From JACRDG01 sp963760985 (lineage in GTDB: Bacteria; Desulfobacterota; Desulfomonilia; Desulfomonilales; Desulfomonilaceae), in the NCBI GenBank assembly GCA_963760985.1, contig CAVXFM010000015.1:496001-560000 (forward strand): 64,000 nt of DNA, in the 5' to 3' direction. A model generated the notes under the pieces. It was not told the DNA's origin. It did no database searches and was given only the letters and a program-made list of their open reading frames with translations. Positions within the stretch are counted from its first letter, which is position 1, and every line of letters begins with the position of its first letter. Shown piece after piece: positions 40,181-50,753 of this stretch. The position numbers were made by a program, and so were the translations under genes.

Positions 40181-40188
40181 TAACTAAT
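40181..40188. repeat. 8-bp target-site duplication of IS1595, left copy
   Basis: TAACTAAT here equals TAACTAAT at 41168-41175. An 8-bp duplication is the norm for IS1595-family elements, and one copy is needed to restore the interrupted frame. Confidence 0.9.
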
Positions 40189-41167
40189 GGATTGTTGCCT
40201 TTCCTCCGCAATTGTATTACAAAGGTGCCCCAAGTTCACGGGGAGGTGTCTGCGTAATGCAGCAAGAGCCATTGAACCTTGTTGAGTTTCAGAGGAGATT
40301 TTCCACTGAAGAAGCGTGTATGGAACACCTATTTAAGCTTCGATGGCCAAAGGGGTATCATTGTCCCCGATGTGGCCACGGTTCATACTGCTTTCACAGC
40401 ACTCGCAGGCTGTATCAGTGTAGTAAATGCAAGTATCAGGTTTCGGTAACGGCTGGGACGATCTTTCACAAGACGCGGACCTCTTTGGTGAGCTGGTTCT
40501 GGATGATCTTCATGATGTCCCGTCAGAGGAGCGGTCTGTCGATGCTGAGTTGCCAACGGATGCTCGGGATCAAGACTTACAAGACGGTATGGACCATGGG
40601 GCACAAGATTCGCAAGGCCATGGCCGATCGGGATTCCCTGTATCAACTGGCTGGTTTGGTGGAAATGGACGAAGCGTTTATCGGGCCGAAAAAACCTGGG
40701 CCTCGTGGTCGAGGTGCCAAAGGGAAAGCCAAGGTAGTGATTGCGGTCGAAAGCCGGGACAAGCATGCGGGATTCGCTGTAATGCGGCATGTTCCCTCCG
40801 CTGACAGCGACCAGATCCTTTCCGTGGCTCAAGATAAGATCCAACCCGCCAGCGAGATTCGCACTGACGGCTGGCGAGCATACCAGTCTCTGGGATCAAA
40901 CGGGTTTGTTCATGAGCCCGTCGTCGTAAGCAAGGACAAGGAAGCTCTGAAGCAACTCAAATGGGTGCACGTACTGACTGCCAACGTCAAGGGAAACATA
41001 CGAGGCGTGCACCACGGTGTAAGCGAGAAGCACCTTTGCCGATACCTGGCTGAGTTCTCATACCGCTTCAACCGACGCACATGGGATTCACAGCTGTTCA
41101 ACCGTACTGTTACTGCGTGTCTTTCCACTGCCACAGTAACGTTTGCGGAGTTAAGGGCATGATCCAT
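40189..41167 (+). mobile_element. IS1595-family insertion sequence
   Basis: The 979-bp element lies between two copies of TAACTAAT. Its ends form imperfect inverted repeats (left GGATTGTTGCC then CTCCGCAA; right, on the minus strand, GGATCATGCCC then CTCCGCAA). It holds one transposase gene. It lies in the HEPN-like gene between RELV and KSAQS. Confidence 0.9.
40257..41162 (+). CDS. IS1595-family (ISXO2-like) transposase
   Basis: The 301-aa protein begins with a zinc ribbon (CPRCG at about residue 39, CSKCKYQ about 18 residues later), then TAGTIFHKTRTSL, and then the ISXO2-like DDE domain with VEMDEAFIGPKKPG, RTDGWRAY and HLCRYLAEFSYRFNRR. It appears complete. I chose the ATG at 40257, with GGGGAGG upstream. 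Confidence 0.9.
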   Translation: MQQEPLNLVEFQRRFSTEEACMEHLFKLRWPKGYHCPRCGHGSYCFHSTRRLYQCSKCKYQVSVTAGTIFHKTRTSLVSWFWMIFMMSRQRSGLSMLSCQRMLGIKTYKTVWTMGHKIRKAMADRDSLYQLAGLVEMDEAFIGPKKPGPRGRGAKGKAKVVIAVESRDKHAGFAVMRHVPSADSDQILSVAQDKIQPASEIRTDGWRAYQSLGSNGFVHEPVVVSKDKEALKQLKWVHVLTANVKGNIRGVHHGVSEKHLCRYLAEFSYRFNRRTWDSQLFNRTVTACLSTATVTFAELRA

Positions 41168-41175
41168 TAACTAAT
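41168..41175. repeat. 8-bp target-site duplication of IS1595, right copy
   Basis: TAACTAAT, identical to 40181-40188. Confidence 0.9.
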
Positions 41176-41238
41176 TCTCTAAAAGCTGCAGCAGACACTA
41201 GGAGCCCCATCGAAGACAAAATATCGTTTCCGGAATTA

Positions 41239-42419
41239 TAGTGACCGGCATTGACTTCAGCACCTAAGCGAAGTAGGGCACAAGCGACTTCAGTTTGCCG
41301 GGATTGCCCTGGAATCGGTTGAATCTTCGGAACAAACTGTCCTTGAGATCTTTCAGGGCTCCAAAGAAGCGGTTGTGGGAAGCCCATTTCCGAGTCTCCT
41401 TCCAGATGTATTCCGCGGCGTTGAGCTTCGGAGCATATTTGGGCAGGAAATGGACCTCAATGAGGTCTTTGATTTCCTCCAACCACTTTCTGAGAGTTTT
41501 GGTCTTGTGCCAGGGTGCGTTATCCACAACCAAGTGGACCTTTTTCCCTTTGTAGTAGCGGAGCAACTGCTCGATGAACGCTGTGAAGGTGTCGGTATTG
41601 TATCGCTCGACGAATCGGAAGTGCCAACCCGGCTTTTCGCCAACCCGTACAGCTCCCATGACTTTTGCGCCCTTGCGACCCGGAAAACTCTTTACATGCG
41701 TACCCTTGCCTATTCTAGCCCAAGTACGGTGCAGTGAACCGGCTTGACCGAATGAGGCTTCGTCTTCGTAGATGAGAACACCGCACTCCTGTTCAACTTT
41801 TTTTTATTGTCTGCAGTTCATGGTCAAGCCATAGAGTCTGCTCCGCTGGGTCTGCCCGGGAAAGCTCTCTTGTGGGTAACTGAACACTGAATCGGAGTCG
41901 CCGAAGAATGCGCCGCATATGATCGGGGTGGTATCGAACCCCAAACAGATTCTTGACCAAGTCCGCGACAAGGGGAGCTGTCCAAACTCCCGTATCCAGC
42001 CCAGCGCTTTCTGGCCCTTGTTCAATGATACGGTCAATCTCTATGAGCTGCCCTTGCGTCAATTTCGGCTTTCGACCAGGATACGGCCCCTTCACGAGCG
42101 CTTGGAGACCGCCTCTCCTGTACCGAGAAATCCAGTCCTGCAAGGTTCTCCGCCCAACTCCCACAATTTGAGCAGCTCGGCGTTCCCCCACTCCTTCATT
42201 CACCAGGAGCAATCCCTGAATGCGCTCGGCCATGTCGAGGTCTTTGCGCCCTCTGGCACCTTGGTACGCCTGCCCCAGCTCATCCCTTACAGCCTTGCTC
42301 AATCGCAGTCCCGGTCTCGCCATACCCCTCACCTCCACCGAAGAGTCGCTGGGGGGTGGCATACCACAACCGAGAAACTTTGTCGCGCCTTTTAGCGCGA
42401 AGTTCTGTGCCGGTTACTA
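41239..42419 (-). mobile_element. IS630-family insertion sequence (copy B)
   Basis: The 1181-bp element has terminal inverted repeats TAGTGACCGGCA and TAGTAACCGGCA and the TA duplications 41237-41238 and 42420-42421. It differs clearly in sequence from copy A, so the two came in separately. It interrupts the HEPN-like gene between EVTL and NSGND. Confidence 0.9.
41264..42323 (-). CDS. IS630-family transposase, frame broken in an A8 run
   Basis: The first frame has AAQIVGVGRRTLQDWISRY (helix-turn-helix) and DTGVWTAPLVADLVKNLFG. The second has LIYEDEASFGQAG, HLVVDNAPWH and APKLNAAEYIWKE, the DDE residues. The frame breaks at a run of eight A (near 41798-41806). Here a +1 step, or loss of one A, is needed, unlike the -1 slip in copy A. 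It may be an indel in the run. GAGGGGT lies just upstream of the ATG at 42323. Confidence 0.82.
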
Positions 42420-42729
42420 TAAGGGTAACTTCCGAGAAAGGTTCCTCAGTGAAAGCCGGACGAATGGTTTCTAAGTCTTTTCTCTGGCTAAGTTTTGTCA
42501 GGGATTGACAGAGGGTAATGAAATTTTGGGCGTGGAATTGCAGCATGTCCCACAAGCTCACAATCTTGCCGGCGGCAAAGTCTTCTTGGATCAGGGACCC
42601 CTTCTCAAGCGCGGTGAGCAAACCCATGATACCCCTCTCTCCAGGGTATGTCACTTATAATCTCGCGTTTGCAAAAGGGTCCCTCCCCCAAGCACTCGTT
42701 TTCCTGAGACGTCTGCCTCGCGACACGTA

Positions 42730-45700
42730 TCAGCGCACGATCTTCAGATCAAAGGCTGCGATCGCGTACAGCACGGGCACCATCAGCAGGGTCACAAAGG
42801 TCGCAACCATGAGGCCTCCGATCTGTGCATAGCAGAGAGGTTCCCAGAGCGGGCCGCCGTTCATGGCCAGCGGGATGAGCGCAATCACGGTCGCGGCCAC
42901 GGTGATCAACACCGGCCGAAGCCGCATGATGCCCGCGTCCAGGAGTGCGGTACGCAGGTCCTCGCCTTCCTCGAGCTTTTCCTCGATGAAATCGAACAAC
43001 ACAATAATGTGACTCACGATGACACCGATGAGGCTGATCACTCCCAGAAAAGCCATGAACCCGAACGGCGACCCCATGATCGCGAGAGCGGCAAATGCCC
43101 CGGTCATCCCGTACGGCAATGCGGAAAACACGATGAAAGGCTTGACCGCATTCCTGAACTGAAAGACCAGAGCCAAGAAGATCGCGACCACGCAAATGAT
43201 CATGATCACGGTCATCTGGCCGAACCCCTTGACCTGCTCTTCGTACTCGCCACCGACCTCTATCGTGTACCCGGGAGGAAGCGATTTCTTAAACTCTTCC
43301 AGCTTGGGTATAAATGCCGCAGTCACCTCCGAGGGCAGGACTCCGGGCGCAGGGAAACACGACAGGGTGATGGTGCGGAAATGATTGCGCCGCGCAATCT
43401 TTTCCGTTTCCATGCCGTATTCGATGGTGGAAATCTGGCCCAGAGGAACCCGTTGGCGGCCCTCGGCCGCATACACGTACAGGTTCTCGATGTCGCCGAT
43501 GATGGCCCGCTCTTCCATCCGCAGCCGGGCCACCACCGGAATCGTCAAGCGTCCCTCCCGCAGGTTCGTGGCCACAAAGCCGTTCATGGCCGCGGCAGAT
43601 GACCGCGCAACGTCCACATTGGTGACCCCCGCGAGGTTGGCCTTGTCGGAATTGATCTTGAGCCTGGCCTGGAAGATTTCCGCGCCCCAGTTGTCCTTGG
43701 TGCGATACGTATTGGGCGTGGAGCGCAACAGGCCCTTGAGCTTTTGGCCCAGCACCCGCAGCGTGGTCATGTCCTCGCCCGAGAGCCGAATCTGCACGGG
43801 AAATCCCACCGGAGGACCCGATTCCAGTTGGCGCATATCCACACGCACTCCGGGCAATTGGGCCATCAAGGCTTTCTGGAGCGGATCCACAAGCTGGTTG
43901 GTGAGATGTTTGTCGCGCACTTCCACAAGGATCTGCGCGGTAATTCGGCTGGGACAGTTCCGGCTCCACCGAGAACCAGAAACGGGGACCCCCGCCGCCG
44001 ACAAAGGTGGTCACACACTTGAGCACGTCCGCGGGCTTGCCGTTCTTGTCCGGATGCGAGGCTTCGAACTCTTCCACTGCCTCACGGAGCAAAACCTCCG
44101 CGGTTCTGGCTGCGTCGTCGGTGGCGGTAATGGACGCGTCTTCCGGGAGCCACAGGTCAACGTACGACAGGTACGAAAGGTCTTTGGGAAAGAATTGCGG
44201 TTTGAGCCTCGACTGTACCCAAAAACCCGCGACCACCACGACCAGTGACACGAGAAAGGCCTTCCAGCGATGGTCGATCAGGAAGCTGCCCAACCGGTAG
44301 TACATCCCGTAGAATCCTGTGGAGCGCAACTCCTCCATAGACCGGGCAGGCGTCTTGTGCGGCAGGAGCACATAATACGCAATAAAGGGAACGAACGTCA
44401 TGGACACCACGCGGGATGCCACCAGAGAACACGTGAGCACAATGGGCAGCGTGTAAAGGAAACGGCCCGTGTCGCCCGTGAGGAGCAGATACGGCAGGTA
44501 CGCCACGATATTGGTGATGGTCGCATACAGGATCGCACGGGCAAGCTTGGTGGGTCCCAGCCATGACGGCCACGTCGCGGGGCCTTCCGTGATCCAGTTC
44601 CCGTTTGATCGCATCATTGGCCACCACCGGATCGTCCACCAGCAACCCGAGAGCGATGACCAACGACGCGATGGATACCTGTTGGAGATCGATATGGAGG
44701 AAGTGCATCATGCCGAAGGTCATGGCCATGGTAATCGGTATGGAGAGCGCCATGAGAAACGCGGATCGCCACTCCCAGAAACCCACCAGCGCCACGATCA
44801 CGACCAGGATGATGGCCTCGTACAGGCTGTGCATGAACAGGGTTACGCTCTCGTGAACTTGACGCGGTTGGTCTGACGTGCGCGCGATGACAAGATCCTC
44901 GGGCAGTCGTGCCTTGACCCTTTCCAAGGCAGCATCCACCTCGTGGGAGAACTTGCCGATCTGCTGTTCCGAGCGCATGTTCACCGCGAGGGTGATGGCA
45001 CGCATGCGCTGCCAATTCCCCTGTGCATCCCGGCTGTTCAGGTAGTTGAGATTTCGCGGTGGAGTTTCGTACCCGCGACTCATCTCCACAAGGTCCCTCA
45101 GATACGCACCTGTGCCCGCGTCCGTGGAGCTGATGATGGTGTCGCCCAATTCTTTTTCGTTGGTGAATTCGCCTGAGGGATCGATGATCAGGATTTTTCC
45201 CACAAATTCCAGCATCCCGCCCGGCAGGGTGACATTGCGCGCGCTGAGCACGTCCTTGATTCGCCACGGCTGGAGCCCGTACGAGGCAAGCCGCTCCTGG
45301 GAGTACTCCAGGAAGACCGTCTCCTGTTGCACGCCCCATCGCGTCACCTTGGAAACCAGGGGAACCGCATTCAAGGTCCTGGCAATTTCGTCCGTGTACG
45401 CTTCCAATTCTCGCAGACTATATTTGCTGCCCGCGGACGCGGTGAGCTTGGCGAGGGCGGTATGCGGATCGCGGACGATCACCGGCTCCCAGATGTCAGG
45501 ACTGAATTCCGACACATGCAGCCCCTCGTGCACGAATCTCCACACCTCCTTCATGAGCGCGGCATCGTCCAGGGTGGTGCTCGCGTCGAGCACGGCCAAT
45601 CCGGGGCCGTTGAACACGAGGACATCCTGCACCATGCCTTTTGCCTGCCAAAGCCTTGAGAGCAGTTCGATCTTTCGTTCGACCCATCTCCCGTCGGGCA

Positions 45701-46304
45701 GGTTGGGAAACACCACCGCGAGGCTCACCCGCTCTTCGTGACCGAAGGACACGGACCGCGCGCGAAGCTCGCGGATGACCTTCTCCAGTTCGCGTGCACG
45801 CAGGTCGATTTCCACCTCACCGGCCTTTGGCGAGCCGACCGTGAGCATGAGCGTGGCCGTGTCCCCGAAGTCCTTGATAAAGACAATCGGTCCCGCGCCT
45901 TCGGGCAGGTCCTTGATGCCGGACAGTTTGAGATTGATATCGTCAAAGATTTCACCGGTGGTCTTGATGTTTTCCATGAGTCGCACTTTGACGACAGACA
46001 GCCCGGTACGCGACGTGGATTCGATGCGTTCGACTTTTTCGTTTTCCGCTATCTTGGTTTCGATCTTGCGGGTGACGAGTTCTTCGACTTTTTCCGCCTT
46101 TACGCCGGGCCATGAGCACATGGCTACTGCGATGCGTATGGGTATCTCAGGGTCTTTGCGCTCAGGCATCCGGTAATAGCCGTACGCTCCCCAGATCAGG
46201 GTGGCCACGAGGAGCACCGCGGAAATGTGACGGTTTTCCACAAAGAACCGTGCGGTATTATGGGTGTGAGCAATCAGCTCGTCATCTTTCTGATGCGCTG
46301 GCAT
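42730..46304 (-). CDS. RND-family efflux transporter, frameshifted twice
   Basis: The corrected product is about 1190 aa, one RND (AcrB/CusA superfamily) inner-membrane pump. The N-terminal span (ISAVLLVATLIWGAYGYYRM), the PERKDPEIPI motif, the TM4 proton-relay segment LGLLVDDPVVANDAI and the C-terminal spans are all present. LGPTKLARAILYATITNIVAY marks the region after the first shift. Extra bases lie near 44561-44575 and 43937-43946, and both junctions give the expected sequence. It starts 10 bases after the adaptor gene. No outer-membrane TolC-like gene is in the window. The substrate is unknown; the DPVVAND form is close to hydrophobe/amphiphile exporters. Confidence 0.9.
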
Positions 46305-46314
46305 AGAAGACCCT

Positions 46315-47454
46315 CTAAGGGATGACGTTTACGAGACGTCCGTCAAAGACCATGGTGGCCCCGGTGGTGATAATCTGTTCCCCGACGGTCAGCCCGTGGG
46401 TGATGACCACCTTGTTTCCGAAGACCTTGCCGATTTCCACCCTTCGGCCGCGAGCAACGTACCGGCCGTCCTGCATGCCCAGCACGAACACCATGTACCC
46501 ATGAGGATCCGAAGGCGGGCGCACCACCGCATGAAGCGGAGCCACGAGCACAGCTCCTTCGTTTCCGGTTCCCACGAGCTTTACCGTGGCTATCATGCCG
46601 TCCTTGAGTTCCAGATCAGGGTTGGGAACGGTGACCTCCACCTCAAAGACCCTGCTCCGCTGGTCCGCGGATGGCGAGACCGCGGTGATCGTGCCGTGAA
46701 ATTCCTTGTTTTGGAGCGCCTCCACCGTGATGGAGAGGCTCTCTCCGGGTTTGACCTTCTTGAGGACATAATCGGGCACGCCGAACACGGCCTTTACCGA
46801 ACTCAGATCCTGCAAGAGAAACGCCCTTGTGCCCGGAGCGACAAGGGTGCCGCGTTCCACCAGCCGTGTGACCACCAGAGCGTCCAGCGGAGACTTGAGC
46901 ACCGTGTCCTGCAACTGGATCTTGGCCTCCTCCACCTGGGATTCTGCTCCGCTCACGCGAGCCTTGGTGACATCCAGCTTTTCTTTGGCCTTATCAAATT
47001 CGTTCTGGGCCAGAGCGTTTGCTTCTAAGAGCCTTTGCGCGCGGTCGAACTCCCTTGTGGCCTGGCCCAGCGAGGCCCTGGACTCCTCGAGCGCGGATTT
47101 GGCATGGTTGAGTTTGGCCTGATAATCGGTGTCCCGCACCTCTGCCAGGGTAGCGCCTTTCTCTACACGATCGCCTTTTTGCAGGTCTCGAGGCTTTCCA
47201 TCAGGACCGGGGATTTTGAGAATCTCGTCCACGTACCCGCCGACTTTAAAGGCCAAGTTCACCTGTTCCCGCGGACCTAGTGTCGCAGAGTATTTCAAAC
47301 CGGCTTCAGGCAACGCGGAAGCGATCCTTTGTACTTTCACGGGAATAGGCGGTTTCACAAACGTTTCCTTCTTGGAACAGCCGGCAACGGCACACCACGC
47401 CGCAATCAATCCGACCGTCACTGCACGTCGAAACACTGACCTTGACAACTTCAT
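46315..47454 (-). CDS. RND efflux adaptor (HlyD/AcrA-type), lipoprotein
   Basis: The 379-aa protein has a signal sequence with lipobox AVAGC (Cys at residue 26). It then follows the membrane-fusion plan: a lipoyl half (VGGYVDEILKIPGP), a long coiled-coil hairpin (about residues 110-180, rich in Ala, Glu and Lys), the second lipoyl half (SPLDALVVTRLVERGTLVAPG) and beta-barrel segments. I chose the ATG at 47454 with GAGG six bases upstream; a second ATG is six bases earlier. It forms an operon with the RND pump. Confidence 0.88.
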   Translation of the reverse strand: MKLSRSVFRRAVTVGLIAAWCAVAGCSKKETFVKPPIPVKVQRIASALPEAGLKYSATLGPREQVNLAFKVGGYVDEILKIPGPDGKPRDLQKGDRVEKGATLAEVRDTDYQAKLNHAKSALEESRASLGQATREFDRAQRLLEANALAQNEFDKAKEKLDVTKARVSGAESQVEEAKIQLQDTVLKSPLDALVVTRLVERGTLVAPGTRAFLLQDLSSVKAVFGVPDYVLKKVKPGESLSITVEALQNKEFHGTITAVSPSADQRSRVFEVEVTVPNPDLELKDGMIATVKLVGTGNEGAVLVAPLHAVVRPPSDPHGYMVFVLGMQDGRYVARGRRVEIGKVFGNKVVITHGLTVGEQIITTGATMVFDGRLVNVIP

Positions 47455-47515
47455 GGGCATCCTCGAAGGGTTTGAAAAAAGGACCGTACGCTGATTCACC
47501 AGTGATATTGACTCG

Positions 47516-47648
47516 CTTCTTGAAAGAAGGGCCTTCCCCCAAACCCCCATCCCCAAGAACCTCAGGCACTTGCCAGCTCCCGCTGGTCGCTGGACGGGGT
47601 GCCATTTTCATGGTTCGTGGTGACCCTCCAGGTCATGGGGGTTCACAC
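47516..47648 (-). repeat. 178-bp dispersed hairpin repeat, truncated copy B
   Basis: On the minus strand this copy starts at the GTGTGAAC end (47648) and runs through one hairpin arm (CTTGAAAGAAGGGCCTTCCC on the plus strand), where it stops. The outer arm and the GAAAATGCATTTTC end are missing. It lies just upstream of the efflux adaptor gene. Confidence 0.82.
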
Positions 47649-47828
47649 GAGTACTACCCGATTCCCTTTCAGATTTATCACTTGCACAAGCGAATCAATG
47701 TGAGACCGGTTGCCAAGAGGACCGCCCGATTCGGCAGGCCGTACCCTTTGGCCGCGCGGCGGAGATCTCCCGATGAGGGGCTTTCAGATCACGCGTGAGC
47801 CATGGGCACTACGCCCTTGAGGCAGCCG

Positions 47829-48344
47829 TCACGAAAGCGGGCCTGTCTCCGTGCGCACGTGAGGAGCGTCCGGCACAGGTCTCAACACGGTTTCGGGAGG
47901 TAAAGGCGCTACGCGAGGTTCGGTTCGCGGTCTCTGTGCGCGATCTCTCAGGGTGTTGATCAGCCGTACTGCATGCTCGACTCCATATTTCCAGAGCACC
48001 ACGAACAGGACGCCGAGCAGGCCCAAAGCAGCGAGAGCCAAGACCAGCAGAATATACCCCATCCACTGCGCGCCCGCGCTGTCCGGCCATAACGGGATCA
48101 CCAGGAACAGCAGAAGGTAAAACGTTTTCGGCACCGGTGCAAGGCTGGCCAGCAAGGTTTGGATACAATCCAGCACCTTCATTATTATCCGGAAGGCAAT
48201 CCACAGACCGCCAATGCCAAAGCATAGCAGCACCAAAAGCCGCGCAGCAAAGACCATCGAAGACGAAACTTCCAGCCCGCTGAACAGGAATTGAAGCTGA
48301 AAGAAGTTTTGCAGATATGACAGCATGTCCCACAGGAATTTCAT
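47829..48344 (-). CDS. Membrane protein with about four spans, unknown
   Basis: The 171-aa product has hydrophobic segments at about residues 30-52 (VFAARLLVLLCFGIGGLWIAF), 72-88 (FYLLLFLVIPLWPDS) and 95-120 (YILLVLALAALGLLGVLFVVLW), with an N-terminal amphipathic part and a proline-rich cytoplasmic tail. GGAGG lies five bases before the ATG at 48344. I do not recognise the family. It stands alone, after a 180-base gap from repeat copy B. Confidence 0.65.
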   Translation of the reverse strand: MKFLWDMLSYLQNFFQLQFLFSGLEVSSSMVFAARLLVLLCFGIGGLWIAFRIIMKVLDCIQTLLASLAPVPKTFYLLLFLVIPLWPDSAGAQWMGYILLVLALAALGLLGVLFVVLWKYGVEHAVRLINTLRDRAQRPRTEPRVAPLPPETVLRPVPDAPHVRTETGPLS

Positions 48345-48729
48345 CTTAGCCTCCAAGGTGCATCTCTTGACCTTAGGCCAAAGCAATTTCTTTTTTAATT
48401 AAGGCATATCATGCTCGTGTGATCAAGTGAAATACGAGCAAACCCGATCAATCGAGCTTCGTGGAGAACCAGTGGACTCGGCAATTATTGACAAAATATG
48501 CCCAGTCACGTACCATCTACTCTAGTAGTCCTCATCCCGGTTCGCGGGAACTGGGACGGGACAATTTGCTCGGGCAACACTGCGGGCTCGATTCGCATGG
48601 TCGACTCTTGGTATGCATGAGAGTGGAGCGCGGCACACACAGGGCCGTCCGATGTGCCAGCCAATGGTGAGCGAATCGGCTGTGCGCGTCCCGCAATGCG
48701 CTCCGGAATCACATGTGCAGACAGGCCTC
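48345..48729. other. Intergenic, no supported gene
   Basis: This AT-richer divergent gap separates the membrane protein from the TPR gene. It should hold promoters for both. TTTTTTAATTAAGG near 48391-48403 is the most AT-rich part. No RNA gene is seen. Confidence 0.35.
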
Positions 48730-50398
48730 ATGAAGCCCTGGTCATTAAGAAACTTTTCGTTTCCATTCAAGGCGAATCCCTCTTTCCGGACGAGTTCCCA
48801 TGCATATGTGTTCCGGTTGATGGTGGTGCTCACTTTCCTGGCTCTGCCCGGCGGATGTGCACGGAAGCCTCCTTGTACCGCTGATCAGGCGAAAAAATTT
48901 CTCGATTCGGGCGAACCTGTCAAGGCCGTGGGAATTCTCGATCAGCTGATTTCCAAGAACCCCAGCGACGTGCATTTGTTGCTTCTTCGCGGTCAGGGAC
49001 GGCAGCGAATTGACGCGTGCGAACTCGCAATCAGCGATTACTCCGCGGTTATCAAAATCAAGCCCGAGTTGTCAGCCGGATGGGAGGCCCGCGGGCGATT
49101 GCTCTCTCGGAACGGTGATTATGACGACGCACTTTCGGATTTGAATCACGCGGCGAAACTTGCCTCCCACCCCGCATCCATCCTGTCTGCCATTGGTTTG
49201 GTGTATTTTTACCGTGAAAACTACAAAGAAGCCCGCGAGTATTTCGACAAGAGCACGTCAATCGACTCCGGGTGTGAGGCCGGGTACTTCGGGAGAACCG
49301 CCATCTCTCTGGAAGAAAAGGATTATCCCTCCGCGATCGCGGAAATGGAACGACTCCTCAATATCCAACCCAAGAATGCTTCCGCGCTTTTTCGCCGCGG
49401 CTTCGCGTATCTTAAGGCGTCCGAGCCTGCCAAAGCCTTGGATGATTTTAACAGGGCGCTCAGCTTGGATCCTGACATGAAACAAATCTACTGGTATCGA
49501 GCCGATGCGCACCGGGCGCTGAACGATCTCGATCAGGCGCTCGATGACTATGACAAGGCAGCGGCCACCGATCCCAAGGATCCGATCATTTTCCTGAACC
49601 AGGCCACGATTCTCATGATGTTGGGACGGGCCCCGGAGGCGCTTGAGAAGCTCGGCCGCTCCATTGTGCTGGAACCGGATAATCCGCTTCCCTATATAAA
49701 TCGCAGCGCTTCTGTACCCTGGGTATGGGGAATTATCTCGCGTCCTTGAGGGACCTGAACAAGGCGCTCGAGCTTCGTGGAGATGAGGCATGGCTCCTTA
49801 CCAAACGCGCGTACATCTTCAAGCTCATTGCGAGAGGCGATCGAGCGCTTGCCGACCTGGACAAGGCGTTGAAACTGGACCCGGGACTGCAGGAAGCCTG
49901 GTTGCTCAGGGGCAGCCTGTATTTCAACGACACACAACTCGACCGTGCCATAGGAGACCTTCATCAGGCTATTCGCCTCCAGCCTGACGATCCTACCGCG
50001 TATCAGCTCCTCGCTGAGGCGCTCCTCCACAAGGGAGATACCGCGGACGCGCTCGACAAGGTGGGGATCGCACTGAAGAAGGACTCCTCGTTTGCCCAGG
50101 CGTATGTCACCATGGGCGACATTCGTCTTGCAGACTCGAAGGTGGACAAGGCGATCGAAGCGTACTCTTCGCGCTCAACATCGACCCGAAGAATTTCAAA
50201 GCCCGCATCAGCCGAGCCAAACAGTACATGGCATTGGATAAGTGCCAGAAGGCTATCGCAGATCTGGACCTCGCGGCAAAAACCAATGCGTACAGCGGTG
50301 AGGTGTATTTACTGCGCGCCCGATGTTACGAGGTTCTCGGCAACGCGGAAAAGGCTCGTCAGGACATGTGGAAGGCACGGGTTTTCGCGAATCGGTAG
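48730..50398 (+). CDS. TPR-repeat lipoprotein, frameshifted
   Basis: The corrected product is about 555 aa. A signal peptide with lipobox LPGGC ends near residue 44. About thirteen tetratricopeptide repeats follow, for example NPSDVHLLLLRGQGRQRIDA and KPELSAGWEARGRLLSRNGD. Two extra bases near 49708-49722 and one missing base near 50165-50175 break the frame. Corrected junctions read NRSALYLGMGNYLASLRDL and EAYSFALNIDPKNFKARI. The last codon before the TAG at 50396 ends VFANR. Such lipoproteins act as scaffolds for envelope complexes. No partner gene adjoins, so the job is unknown. Confidence 0.8.
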
Positions 50399-50474
50399 GG
50401 TCGTGAGAAAGACCGGTTTTTCCTCAATTTTCCCCCTTTGCGCTTTCTACACTGATACCCATGCGCTTTCTCAT

Positions 50475-50582
50475 GTGAAAATGCATTTTCGGGGGAAGGC
50501 ACTTGCCAGCTCCCGCTGGTCGCTGGACAGGGTGGCATTTTCATGGTTCGTTGTGACCCTCCAGGTCATGGGAGTTCACGTG
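50475..50582 (-). repeat. 178-bp dispersed hairpin repeat, internally deleted copy C
   Basis: Both ends of the element are present, but about 65 bases between GGGGGAAGGC and ACTTGCC, including half of the hairpin, are missing. The perfect palindrome GAAAATGCATTTTC is kept. It lies directly after the TPR gene. Confidence 0.82.
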
Positions 50583-50607
50583 TATGACAGGGCGCAGGAT
50601 GCGGGCT

Positions 50608-50649
50608 GAGGATTTCCTTCGGTACGGACAACGCAAGGCCGTCTCATCA
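50608..50649 (-). repeat. Short dispersed repeat (ACGGCTTTGCGTCG family)
   Basis: The minus strand reads TGAGACGGCCTTGCGTTGTC, then CGTACCGAAGGAAATCC. It lies 26 bases beyond copy C of the 178-bp repeat, the same neighbour as at 9.3 kb. Confidence 0.7.
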
Positions 50650-50753
50650 TCTCGCTCTGGAGACCCCCAACCCTACGGTCTTGGATAGGTACGAATCGGT
50701 ATGACACTATCCCGAGGAACCATGGCGAGCTTTCTTGGCCGCTGTGGTGTTGC

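Larger units (their letters stand above)
38391..42627 (-). pseudogene. HEPN-like gene interrupted by three insertion sequences
   Basis: Four fragments on the minus strand join into one frame when the three elements and one copy of each target duplication are removed: 42627-42420, 41236-41168, 40180-39912 and 38693-38391. They sum to 849 bases, or 282 codons plus stop, with no shift at any junction. The junctions read EVTL-NSGND, RELV-KSAQS and MRAL-EPGLN. The start has AGGGG upstream. The C-terminal part has NAWRNHTMHLR, an R-x4-H motif like that of HEPN ribonucleases, preceded by CLALDRYTACVFHAMRALE. The family is not one I can name. All four pieces keep an open frame, so the hits look recent. 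HicBA adjoins it. Confidence 0.85.

Noticed and set aside
39909..40211. Fragments of the HEPN-like gene as separate small hypothetical genes
   Set aside because: Target duplications and the exact 849-base frame show that they are pieces of one interrupted gene.
41264..41387. Ankyrin-like text (CALLRLGAEVNAG) near 41.3 kb
   Set aside because: It is an alternative reading of the end of IS630 copy B and has no start of its own.
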